A DNA stretch of 64,000 nt. It comes from Arthrobacter sp. SLBN-112. Its GTDB lineage: Bacteria > Actinomycetota > Actinomycetes > Actinomycetales > Micrococcaceae. The stretch spans positions 1,364,001 through 1,428,000 of the forward strand of contig NZ_JAUSXY010000001.1 in the NCBI RefSeq assembly GCF_030944625.1, given 5' to 3'. The notes under the pieces are model-generated. The model searched no databases, was not told where the DNA came from, and saw nothing but the letters and a program-made list of their open reading frames with translations. The translations under genes and the position numbers were made by a program. Below are positions 53,632-61,833 of this stretch, in pieces (position 1 is the first letter of the stretch; each line of letters begins with the position of its first letter).

Positions 53632-55380
53632 ATGCTCTGGAAGCTACTCGTTGAATACCTCAGGCCGCACCGTCCGTTGCTGGCCGCCGTCGTCGTTTTC
53701 CAGCTGGCGCAGTCCATCGCATCCCTGTACCTGCCCACGCTGAACGCGGACATCATCGACCAGGGCGTGGCCCGGGGTGATACCGGCTACATCATGTCCA
53801 CCGGCAGCGTCATGCTGCTGATCACGCTGGCGCAGATCGCGTGCGCCGTGGTGGCGGTGTATTTCGGTGCGAAGGCGGCGATGGGCCTGGGCCGGGACTT
53901 GCGTGGCGCCATCTTTGAACGGGTGGGCGAGTTCTCCGAGCAGGAGGTCACCAAATTCGGCGCCCCCAGCCTCATCACCCGCTCCACCAACGATGTCCAG
54001 CAGGTCCAGCAGCTGGTGCTGATGTCCGCCACGCTGATGGTGGCCGCGCCCATGCTCAGCATCGGCGGGGTGATCATGGCCATCCGGCAGGACGCCCAGC
54101 TGTCCTGGCTGATTGCCGTGTGTGTCCCGGTGCTGCTGATCGCCGTAGGGCTCATTGTCACCCGCATGGTGCCGCTGTTCCGCAAGATGCAGACCCGGAT
54201 CGACACCGTGAACCGGGTGCTGCGCGAGCAGCTGACCGGCATCCGGGTGGTGCGGGCGTTCGTGCGCGAGGACATGGAGACGGAGCGGTTCGCCGGCGCC
54301 AACAGTGACGTCACGGATGTTGCCCTGCGCGCCGGCCGGCTGATGGCGCTCATGTTCCCCGTGGTCATGCTTGTCCTGAACATTTCCAGCGTGGCTGTGA
54401 TCTGGTTCGGTTCGTTCCGGATCGAGGACGGGTCCATGCAGGTGGGCACCCTGATCGCGTTCCTGAGCTACCTGATGCAGATTCTGATGTCCGTCATGAT
54501 GGCAACGTTCATGGCCGTCATGATCCCTCGCGCCTCGGTGTCCGCGGACCGCATCGGCGAGGTGCTGGGCACCAGTTCCAGCGTCCTGCCGCCGGAGAAC
54601 CCGGTCACCAGCGCGGCGTTCGCCGGCAAGCCGCGGCGCGGCGAGCTGGAAATGCGCGACGTCGGATTCGCCTACCCGGGTGCCGACCAGCCCGTCCTGT
54701 CCGGCATCAGCTTCACCGCCCGCGCGGGTGAGGTGACGGCGATCATCGGCAGCACCGGCTCGGGCAAGACCACCCTGGTGAACCTGATGCCGCGGCTCTT
54801 CGACGTTACCTCCGGGGCGGTGCTGATGGACGGCGTGAACGTCAGGGACCTGGACCCGGACCTGCTGTGGGGGCATATCGGCTTGGTGCCGCAGCGGCCG
54901 TACCTGTTCTCCGGCACCGTGCGCAGCAACCTGCTGTACGGCAACCCGGACGCCACCGAGGATGAGCTGTGGACTGCGCTGGAGATCGCGCAGGCCAGGG
55001 ACTTCGTGGAGCGGATGGAGGAGGGGCTGGACGCGGCCATCTCGCAGGGCGGCACCAACGTCTCCGGCGGCCAGCGGCAGCGGCTGGCTATCGCCCGGGC
55101 CCTGGTGAAGCGGCCCGAGCTCTACATTTTTGATGATTCGTTCTCGTCCCTGGACACCGGCACCGACGCCCGGCTGCGGCAGGCGCTCAAGCGCAGCACG
55201 GCCGGGGCAACCATGGTAATCATCGCCCAGCGGGTGTCCAGCATTGTGGAGGCGGACCGGATTTTGGTGCTCGACGACGGCAGGATCGTTGCGCAGGGCA
55301 CGCACCACGAGTTGCTGGAGACTTCGGAGACGTACCGCGAGATTGTCTCGTCCCAGCTGGCAGCGGAGGAAACGGTATGA
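53632..55380 (+). CDS. ABC exporter half-transporter, degenerate ATP site subunit
   Basis: A 582-residue type IV ABC exporter with six N-terminal membrane spans and an NBD. Walker A is GSTGSGKTT (residues near 371-379), the signature is VSGGQRQR (near 477), and Walker B is YIFDDSFSSLD, where the catalytic Glu is Asp. The H-loop is IIAQRVSSI, with Gln in place of the switch His. These changes mark a non-catalytic site, as in TM287 of TM287/288-type heterodimers. The next gene overlaps by ATGA and encodes the partner. Likely exported substrates are drugs, lipids or peptides. Confidence 0.9.
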   Translation: MLWKLLVEYLRPHRPLLAAVVVFQLAQSIASLYLPTLNADIIDQGVARGDTGYIMSTGSVMLLITLAQIACAVVAVYFGAKAAMGLGRDLRGAIFERVGEFSEQEVTKFGAPSLITRSTNDVQQVQQLVLMSATLMVAAPMLSIGGVIMAIRQDAQLSWLIAVCVPVLLIAVGLIVTRMVPLFRKMQTRIDTVNRVLREQLTGIRVVRAFVREDMETERFAGANSDVTDVALRAGRLMALMFPVVMLVLNISSVAVIWFGSFRIEDGSMQVGTLIAFLSYLMQILMSVMMATFMAVMIPRASVSADRIGEVLGTSSSVLPPENPVTSAAFAGKPRRGELEMRDVGFAYPGADQPVLSGISFTARAGEVTAIIGSTGSGKTTLVNLMPRLFDVTSGAVLMDGVNVRDLDPDLLWGHIGLVPQRPYLFSGTVRSNLLYGNPDATEDELWTALEIAQARDFVERMEEGLDAAISQGGTNVSGGQRQRLAIARALVKRPELYIFDDSFSSLDTGTDARLRQALKRSTAGATMVIIAQRVSSIVEADRILVLDDGRIVAQGTHHELLETSETYREIVSSQLAAEETV

Positions 55381-57434
55381 GCACGCACCGCGCAGGAACC
55401 CGCCCCGCCGGAGCCGGCCCGGGCGCAGGTGCGCGCGCTGGAACCTCTGGTGGCGGCAAAGGCGGCCAGGCCGACGTCGTACGGATCCCGCGCCCGGCCG
55501 GCGGACCCGGCAGGGGCGGACCGTTCGCCGGGATGAATGTGCCGGCGGAGAAGGCGATGAACTTCAGCGGCTCGGCGAAGCGGCTGCTGGCCACCCTGCG
55601 GCCGGAACGGCTGTGGCTGGTGCTGGTGCTGTTCATGGCCGTGGCGGGCGTGGCGCTGCAGGTGATAGGGCCGCGGCTGCTGGGTGAGGGCACCAACCTG
55701 ATTTTCTCCGGCGTGGTGTCCAAGCAGCTGCCGCCGGGCGTGACTCAGGCGCAGCTGATTGCGCAGCTGCGGGCGGCGGGGGAGAACCAGAAGGCGGACA
55801 TGCTCAGCGCCATGACGCTGACGCCCGGTGCGGGGATCGATTTCGCGGCGCTGGGCAGCGTGCTGACGTGGGCGCTGGTGCTGTATGTGCTGGCGTCGGC
55901 GTTCATGTGGGGGCAGGCGTATGTGCTCAACGGCGTGGTGCAGCGGACGGTGTTCGGGCTGCGCGAGCAGATCGAGGCGAAGATCAACCGCCTGCCGCTG
56001 CGGTATTTCGACTCGATCCAGCGCGGTGAGCTGCTGAGCCGGGTCACCAATGATGTGGACAACATTTCGCAGAGCCTGCAGCAGTCCATCAGCCAGGCGG
56101 TGACCTCGGTGCTGTCCGTGGTGGGCGTACTGGTGATGATGTTCATCCTTTCGCCCACGCTGGCGCTGATCGCGCTGGTGACCATTCCGCTGACGCTGGG
56201 CATCACCGCGCTGATCGCCAAGCGCTCACAGAAGCTGTTCGTGCAGCAGTGGAAGAATACGGGCGAGCTGAACGGGCAGATCGAGGAAACCTACACCGGG
56301 CACGCGCTGGTAAAGGTGTTCGGCCGGCAGCGTGAGGTGGGGGAGCGGTTCCGGCAGAAGAACGCGGAGCTGTATGAGGCGAGTTTCGGGGCGCAGTTCA
56401 TTTCCGGGCTGATCATGCCGGCCATGACGTTCATCGGCAACCTGGTGTACGTGGGGATCGCTGTGGTGGGCGGCCTGCAGGTGGCGTCCGGGGCGATGCA
56501 GCTGGGCGATGTGCAGGCGTTCATCCAGTACTCGCGGCAGTTCACCCAGCCGCTGGCGCAGCTGGGGTCCATGGCCAACTTGCTGCAGTCCGGTGTGGCT
56601 TCTGCTGAGCGGGTGTTCGAGCTGTTGGATACGGAGGAGCAGTCCGCTGATCCTGTGGGTGCTTCTTTGCAGAGCCCTGACGGTGCCGGGCGCGGGCGGC
56701 TGGTGTTTGAGGATGTGTCCTTCTCGTACTCGCCGGACAAGCCGCTGATTTCCGGGCTGTCCTTGGTGGCGGAGCCGGGGCAGACGGTGGCGATTGTAGG
56801 GCCGACCGGTGCGGGCAAGACGACGCTGGTGAACCTGATGATGCGGTTCTACGAGCTGGATGCCGGCCGGATCACGCTGGACGGCGTGGACATCACCACC
56901 ATGACGCGGAACGATCTGCGCTCGCGGATGGGGATGGTGCTGCAGGATACGTGGCTGTTCGGCGGGACCATCCGGGACAACATCGCATACGGGCGGCCAA
57001 CTGCTTCCTCGGACGAGATCCTGGAGGCGGCTACTGCGACGTACGTGGACCGGTTCGTGCACTCGCTGCCCGAGGGGTACGACACGGTGCTGGATGACGA
57101 GGGCGCCAACGTGTCCGCGGGTGAGAAGCAGTTGCTGACGATTGCCCGGGCCTTCCTGGCGCAGCCTTCTGTTCTGATCCTGGATGAGGCGACGTCCTCG
57201 GTGGATACCCGGACCGAGGTGCTGGTGCAGAAGGCCATGAGCGCGCTGCGGTCCGACCGGACGTCCTTCGTGATCGCGCACCGCCTGTCCACGATCCGCG
57301 ACGCCGACCTCATCCTGGTGATGGAGGCCGGGCAGATCGTGGAGCAGGGGAACCACGCGTCACTGCTGGGCGCCGGCGGGGCTTACGCCCGGCTGTACGA
57401 GGCGCAGTTCGCGGCGCCGGTGGCGGAGGTTTAA
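55377..57434 (+). CDS. ABC exporter half-transporter, catalytic subunit
   Basis: A 685-residue partner of the preceding gene. It starts with about 60 disordered Gly/Pro/Arg-rich residues, then six spans and an NBD. Walker A is GPTGAGKTT (near 474-482), Walker B is ILDEATSSVD with the catalytic Glu, and the H-loop is VIAHRLSTI. The signature is changed to NVSAGEKQLL, which complements the degenerate site of the first subunit. Together they form a heterodimer with one active and one inactive site, as in TM287/288 and BmrCD. Confidence 0.92.
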   Translation: MSTHRAGTRPAGAGPGAGARAGTSGGGKGGQADVVRIPRPAGGPGRGGPFAGMNVPAEKAMNFSGSAKRLLATLRPERLWLVLVLFMAVAGVALQVIGPRLLGEGTNLIFSGVVSKQLPPGVTQAQLIAQLRAAGENQKADMLSAMTLTPGAGIDFAALGSVLTWALVLYVLASAFMWGQAYVLNGVVQRTVFGLREQIEAKINRLPLRYFDSIQRGELLSRVTNDVDNISQSLQQSISQAVTSVLSVVGVLVMMFILSPTLALIALVTIPLTLGITALIAKRSQKLFVQQWKNTGELNGQIEETYTGHALVKVFGRQREVGERFRQKNAELYEASFGAQFISGLIMPAMTFIGNLVYVGIAVVGGLQVASGAMQLGDVQAFIQYSRQFTQPLAQLGSMANLLQSGVASAERVFELLDTEEQSADPVGASLQSPDGAGRGRLVFEDVSFSYSPDKPLISGLSLVAEPGQTVAIVGPTGAGKTTLVNLMMRFYELDAGRITLDGVDITTMTRNDLRSRMGMVLQDTWLFGGTIRDNIAYGRPTASSDEILEAATATYVDRFVHSLPEGYDTVLDDEGANVSAGEKQLLTIARAFLAQPSVLILDEATSSVDTRTEVLVQKAMSALRSDRTSFVIAHRLSTIRDADLILVMEAGQIVEQGNHASLLGAGGAYARLYEAQFAAPVAEV

Positions 57435-57447
57435 GCTACGGCAAGGG

Positions 57448-57600
57448 CTATGTTGCCGGTGAAGTACGCTCCGCCCGACGACGCAGAACAATGTAGCGGG
57501 CCACCAGCCATAGCCCCAGCGGCACCAACACAATTCCGGTAATCAACCGAAGGGCATCGACGGGTGTCCACGTCAGAAAAATGACTGCCCATATGAGCAT
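57448..57600 (-). CDS. 50-residue two-span membrane protein
   Basis: A short frame not easily seen because of its length: MLIWAVIFLTWTPVDALRLI, then TGIVLVPLGLWLVARYIVL, ending in RRRAERTSPAT. It would form two membrane helices with a basic cytoplasmic tail. GCAGGAA stands seven bases before the ATG. It is convergent with the ABC exporter, whose stop is 14 bases from its own. No family is recognised. Confidence 0.55.
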   Translation of the reverse strand: MLIWAVIFLTWTPVDALRLITGIVLVPLGLWLVARYIVLRRRAERTSPAT

Positions 57601-57883
57601 AAATTTCCTGCAACGAGTCCGGACACCATTGGCCTTCTATTCACCGCCGCAACCCCCTAATTTTGGCCAAGCTCGGAAAGCTCTTATTCTCAATAGCGAA
57701 CTCCAGTGAAGCTGACAGCTGAGGGATGCAATAGATCGCCCGTTCACGACTGTGGGCGGAAGAACTTGATGGCAGAGACATCGCCACCCTGATCCTGAAC
57801 CGGCGGATCGGGATGGCGCGGCACCATACGTGGCTGATCGGGCTCCGTTCGCCCACGTTTCGTCTGACTTCGGGTTACGCTCG
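57601..57883. other. Intergenic segment with an ABC-transporter NBD remnant
   Basis: No intact gene is seen. On the plus strand, 57762-57845 reads as a decayed piece of an ABC NBD: ELDGRDIATLILNRRIGMAR, followed by HHTWLIG. It matches the LDGVDITTMTRN...RMGMVLQDTWLFGG region of the adjacent exporter (56877-56970) at both protein and DNA level. It is probably a duplicated, degenerating fragment marking an old recombination junction. Confidence 0.55.
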
Positions 57884-57925
57884 GTTCTGGGACCGACTTC
57901 GGTTGGCCGAAGCCGGTCCCAGAAC
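57884..57925 (-). terminator. Hairpin terminator of the OLD-like gene
   Basis: GTTCTGGGACCGACTTCGG (57884-57902) pairs with 57907-57925 with a single A/C mismatch and a TTGG loop. It lies 16 bases beyond the stop of the minus-strand ATPase gene. Confidence 0.8.
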
Positions 57926-57940
57926 GGGCGACACTTTCCT

Positions 57941-59440
57941 TTAGCTATTACGACTAAAGGATGGTAAGGCCGACAAAAGTTCGCCCACGAAGTCCTTTCG
58001 GATCTGTTCGTCAAGCATGTCCTCGATCCAGACATCGCAAGCTGATTCCCAGATGCGGGATTTTCGAATGTGTGCTGGCAGTTTTTCAGCTATTCGTTCG
58101 GTCCAAACGTGGTGTTTCTGGGGAATTCGCTTCGCATGCTCCCACCCGTCGGCAAGGTCTCCCTCACGCACACCGAGTCGCTCAGCCACGATTCGCCAGC
58201 CATCGGTGGTGAGGCCTTCGTAAACTACTCTCTCCGGGGCCGCTCCGCCGGGCATCACGGTGCACCCCGGGCTAGCCGACTGATCTCCGTCGAGGACGCC
58301 AGTTACCAGTCCTGGCAAGCGGCCCTGCTCCGCCATCAGGCCTAGCGTTTTCACTGAACTAGCGGGCCCTGCAATTATGACCGCGAGCCGAGAAAGCGAA
58401 TCCGGATCAGTGAACGCGATAAAGCGATGGATCAGGTACTCGGCTTTGTCGTCCTCACAGTACAGAACCAGCTCAGGATGTGCTTCGTCGTCCATCAGGG
58501 ACAGCGCCAGCTCTGTCGTTGCACCGTAGATAACTTCCTTGATGCCCTGTTCATCTGTAGTCAAGACAAGTCGGGCTTCGGGCGGCAGTTGCTCAAGGAC
58601 GTATTGGGAGTGAGTCGAGACGATGATCTGAAGCCGGTTCTTCTGCGCCAACTCGATTAGTTCAGTCATGAGCCGGCGTTGTGCACGGGGATGGAGCGAG
58701 GCCTCTACCTCATCGATGATCACGAGTGAGTGTCTTGGGGCGTTCTGAAGCAGAGCCACGAGGTCAGCCGTTGCGTCTTCGCCTGCGCCCTGGTGAAAAT
58801 TAGAGTACTTGCGGCCATCCCTGCTCAGGACCCCGACCTGCTTGTTACTGCTTTGAACAATCTCGCCGCTGTCATAGGTGCGGTCCAGCACGCGGGAGAG
58901 TACGCCCAGATACTCCTCATCGATCAGGGCGGAGAAGTTCTTGTCGGCCATTTTTGTCATCGCGATTCGACCGTATCCAATCAAGGTATCGATGGGCTGA
59001 GTCCTCGAGATATCTAAGAAGAAGACCGGTCGCTTTGGGCGTTCAGGCATTCCCCGCCACCGACTAGTGACTTTACCGACTGCATAGATAGAAGTATCGG
59101 TGCCTTGTCTGGCTTGGTAGGCGAGTTTGGCATTGCTGACCACTTCCCAAGGGGTGGTCGGAAAAAAATCGTCTGGCGAGTATGTCTGCGCAAGCGTCGC
59201 TGCGGCTGATGGATCTGCGGAGTACGAAGCGGCGGCCGCTTTGAGGATTGTGCTCTTCCCAGCGCCGTTTTCTCCTGCTATGGCCACAACCGGGAAACGG
59301 AACTCAACTTTCTGTCCTGACCATCCTCGGATTCCACTGACACTGACAGAGTCGAGGAACTTTGGCCACCCTTTAGAGCTATTTCGTTCTGTAGCCCAAT
59401 CGGAAGTGAGCTTGGGGAGTGTTTTTGCCAGTCGTGCCAT
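57941..59440 (-). CDS. OLD-family/AAA15 ATPase with TOPRIM-like domain
   Basis: A 499-residue SMC/ABC-type ATPase. Walker A is GENGAGKST (56-64), a signature-like FHQGAGED is at 215-222, Walker B is LVIIDEVEASLHP (D243, E244), and the His switch is VSTHSQYVL (274-282). The C-terminal part has the TOPRIM-like acidic pattern LVLYCEDDKAEYLI (E329) and GVLDGDQS (D384, D386). OLD-family proteins of this design are nucleases, often in phage defence. It is divergent from the HEPN-motif protein, and base composition is more AT-rich than in flanking genes. Its own function is unproven. Confidence 0.82.
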   Translation of the reverse strand: MARLAKTLPKLTSDWATERNSSKGWPKFLDSVSVSGIRGWSGQKVEFRFPVVAIAGENGAGKSTILKAAAASYSADPSAAATLAQTYSPDDFFPTTPWEVVSNAKLAYQARQGTDTSIYAVGKVTSRWRGMPERPKRPVFFLDISRTQPIDTLIGYGRIAMTKMADKNFSALIDEEYLGVLSRVLDRTYDSGEIVQSSNKQVGVLSRDGRKYSNFHQGAGEDATADLVALLQNAPRHSLVIIDEVEASLHPRAQRRLMTELIELAQKNRLQIIVSTHSQYVLEQLPPEARLVLTTDEQGIKEVIYGATTELALSLMDDEAHPELVLYCEDDKAEYLIHRFIAFTDPDSLSRLAVIIAGPASSVKTLGLMAEQGRLPGLVTGVLDGDQSASPGCTVMPGGAAPERVVYEGLTTDGWRIVAERLGVREGDLADGWEHAKRIPQKHHVWTERIAEKLPAHIRKSRIWESACDVWIEDMLDEQIRKDFVGELLSALPSFSRNS

Positions 59441-59989
59441 TAATTTCCTAAGCTTGTCCTAATAGTGAAGTCTTTATTCTTGTCGAGATTTGGGTTGCCG
59501 GGATGCAAGGACACGCTCGAAGGTAACAAGCCATTTACGTACACAGCTTGTGTATTCGGCAACGGCAGTCTGAGTTTGCTATTACTCAGGGCTTGATGGG
59601 CAACGCGACTTGGATGCTGGCTGATGTCGATCTGCGAGCCTGCATGGGAACTTGGCTGGCGGAACTTGTATTCCCAAATTTCCGCTCAATCGCCTGTGTG
59701 CCGAACGAGGTTGAGGCCGCAGCGGTAGACGCATCTTTATTGTCTCTCTCAAGAGATTAGCAAGAGGCGACTAACGGCGGCGCCCCGGGACAGTCGGGTT
59801 TTGCGAATGGAGTCCGATTGAGATGCCGAAAAGACTTACAGAACGTGACACTAATGACCAAGGGACGTAGCAAATTTCGGAGCGAAACATCCAAGATGTC
59901 GGGCTGCAACATCCGTTGCTCGCAGACGGAGGCCTCAAACCGATCTGTCACTATTTAGCCCGAACCAGAAGAATCCGCTACAGCGCGTA
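59441..59989. other. 549-base AT-rich intergenic region between ATPase and HEPN genes
   Basis: The divergent promoters should be here. Short frames exist (for example 59548-59760 on the plus strand, 70 codons, and 59757-59951 on the minus strand, 64 codons). They lack ribosome sites and protein-like composition, so I do not annotate them. No tRNA, att-like repeat or clear hairpin is recognised. Confidence 0.5.
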
Positions 59990-61009
59990 ATGTCCCTTCC
60001 GCAGACAAGCGACCCGAGTCTGATGCTTCAGAATTGGAGTATGGCATACAGCGGCAGAAGGTACGTTCCAAGCCTCAACGTCACGGGGCCCAGCTCCGTT
60101 CCAAAAAGCTTCCGGCACATGTTCCCGCTCGTACCCGCCCCTGTGTTTGGCGTGGCGCATCCGATTTATGGACTGGACGTGGCCGGCGAGGGTGGTCACT
60201 CCGTGATCCTTCGTACGCGCGAACAAGTTGATCGGAGGGAAGCCTTCGAAAGACTCTCTGTCGGATTAGCCCTCCTGAGCATTTACTTCGGAGTGGGGTT
60301 CAGGGAAAGGGCCGCGGGAGGCCTCGGGGGGTACTTTGCAAGTCCTAGTCCTGAAGAGTACGAGGAACCGAATTACTCTGAGGAGGTCATGACGACTATC
60401 AGTGAACTCCAACGGGCGCGGGACCCTTACCAGATACAGGCTCGCTTTACCTTCTCACGTGGCCTGGCACTCATGTCAGACCCCGAGAGTGCCATTGTCG
60501 AGTTCTTCAAGGTCATTGAACTGTTTATCAAGCAACTAGCTTGGAAGGCGGAGTTGCCGCCCGATGCAGTGAAAAACGTTCTTGAAGACAAAATCATTTT
60601 CTCCAAGAGGGTAAAGGAAGCGCTGATTGCTGAAGGAATCTTGGCAGTGGAAACAGTCGGTCTGATCTATTCCCTGAAGGAGATTCGAAACAAGTTCATT
60701 GGGCATGGAGGTATGCGTCCTGCGCTGGGAGCGCTCTTCGGTGATCCGGAAGATTACCAACAGCTACTGGAGAGACCGGAATTCAAGTACGACCCACATC
60801 TGCTTTATGGTGCGGACTTTTTCGAACGGATCCTCAACGATCTCACCCTGATAGCGGGGTTTCTGTTTGCCAAGATGCAAGGATTAGAGCCGCAAGTCTT
60901 TTTGAGAGCAGGATGTTGGAACCAAAGCAGCTCGCATGTGCACAGCGTCCTCACTGCCGAAGGCGTGCACTGGCTTACTTATGAAGAGACCCGCTTTGCC
61001 CCTTGCTAA
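59990..61009 (+). CDS. Unknown protein with C-terminal HEPN-type R-x5-H motif
   Basis: A 339-residue protein I cannot assign to a named family. The N-terminal 150 residues are beta-rich and of unknown fold. Residues about 165-290 are helical and look like a HEPN domain: AIVEFFKVIELFIKQLAWK (helix 1), LEDKIIFSKRVKEALIAEG, and the ribonuclease motif EIRNKFIGHGG with R233-x5-H239. HEPN domains with R-x4-6-H are RNases in toxins and phage-defence proteins such as ApeA. The gene is AT-rich and divergent from the OLD-like ATPase. No clear ribosome site was identified. Confidence 0.68.
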   Translation: MSLPQTSDPSLMLQNWSMAYSGRRYVPSLNVTGPSSVPKSFRHMFPLVPAPVFGVAHPIYGLDVAGEGGHSVILRTREQVDRREAFERLSVGLALLSIYFGVGFRERAAGGLGGYFASPSPEEYEEPNYSEEVMTTISELQRARDPYQIQARFTFSRGLALMSDPESAIVEFFKVIELFIKQLAWKAELPPDAVKNVLEDKIIFSKRVKEALIAEGILAVETVGLIYSLKEIRNKFIGHGGMRPALGALFGDPEDYQQLLERPEFKYDPHLLYGADFFERILNDLTLIAGFLFAKMQGLEPQVFLRAGCWNQSSSHVHSVLTAEGVHWLTYEETRFAPC

Positions 61010-61256
61010 ATTTACCCGATTTACAATCGCCTTAGTTGCGCGTTTCCGCTATATACTTGGGCCTTCGTCAGGAACAGCTGACTAAACCTCTGCGGTATCG
61101 GCGTAGCAGCCGAATATGTCCACGAGCAGAGTATGTCGTCAGGGTTCCCGGGCCAGTATTTGCGAACTGAGTAGGTGCTTCTGCGTCGATCATCACCCCA
61201 CCGTGGCACACCGACGCAGAGCGCAACGCGTCAGCCCCCGCCCGTAACCTGTTTAA

Positions 61257-61812
61257 ATGCCTCGTTTCGCACCGGACATCGAGTCCGTCCCCCGCCCGGT
61301 CCGTTCCCAGGAACTCCTCGACGCCGTGAACCACCGGGTGGTCATTGCGGACGGCGCCATGGGCACGATGCTGCAGGGCCGGGACCTCCAGCTCGAGACG
61401 GACTTCCAAAACCTGGAGGGCTGCACCGAGATCCTCAACGACACGCGGCCGGACGTCATCGCGGACATCCACGACGCCTACTTCGCCACCGGCATCGACA
61501 ACCGCATCGAGGAGCTCGCTCTCAAGGGCGCCAAAATGGCCCGCGAACGCTCCGAAGCCGCGGAAGAAATAGACGGGCGCATGCGCTGGGTCCTCGGCTC
61601 CATAGGCCCGGGCACCAAGCTCCCCAGCCTGGGCCACACCAGCTACGACTGGCTCAAGCAAACCTTCGCACTGCAGGCGGAAGGCCTCATCGACGGCGGC
61701 GCGGACGCGTTCCTTATCGAAACCAGCCAGGACCTCCTGCAGACCAAGGCCGCCGTCAACGGCTGCAAGCAGGCCATCGTCTCCAAGGGCGTCCGCCTGC
61801 GGGACCGCTGCC
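61257..61812 (+). pseudogene. metH: Truncated cobalamin-dependent methionine synthase (metH fragment)
   Basis: The N-terminal homocysteine-binding part of MetH is recognisable: MPRFAPDIESVPRPVRSQEL, VVIADGAMGTMLQGRDLQL, GRMRWVLGSIGPGTKLPSLG and FLIETSQDLLQTKAAVNGCK. Two lesions are seen. About 20 residues normally between YFATGID and NRIEELALKGA (the CVETNTFGAN-type segment) are deleted in frame. Homology then stops after KGVRL, where IFVEVTVE would follow, leaving only about 185 of some 1200 residues. The open frame continues meaninglessly to 61967. It is a non-functional remnant at the edge of the foreign-looking region. Confidence 0.85.
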
Positions 61813-61833
61813 ACTGCCGAACGTCCCCGCAGG

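Noticed and set aside
53644..55308. 554-codon minus-strand frame opposite the first ABC subunit
   Set aside because: Antisense to a fully recognisable ABC exporter; shadow composition (His/Gln/Gly).
57637..58035. 132-codon minus-strand frame across the terminator and the end of the OLD-like gene
   Set aside because: It overlaps the strong hairpin and the verified ATPase end in another frame, and reads as Arg/Ser-rich noise.
59548..59951. Two short frames in the OLD/HEPN spacer (70 codons plus, 64 codons minus)
   Set aside because: No ribosome sites, no hydrophobic or domain pattern, and a location where divergent promoters are expected.
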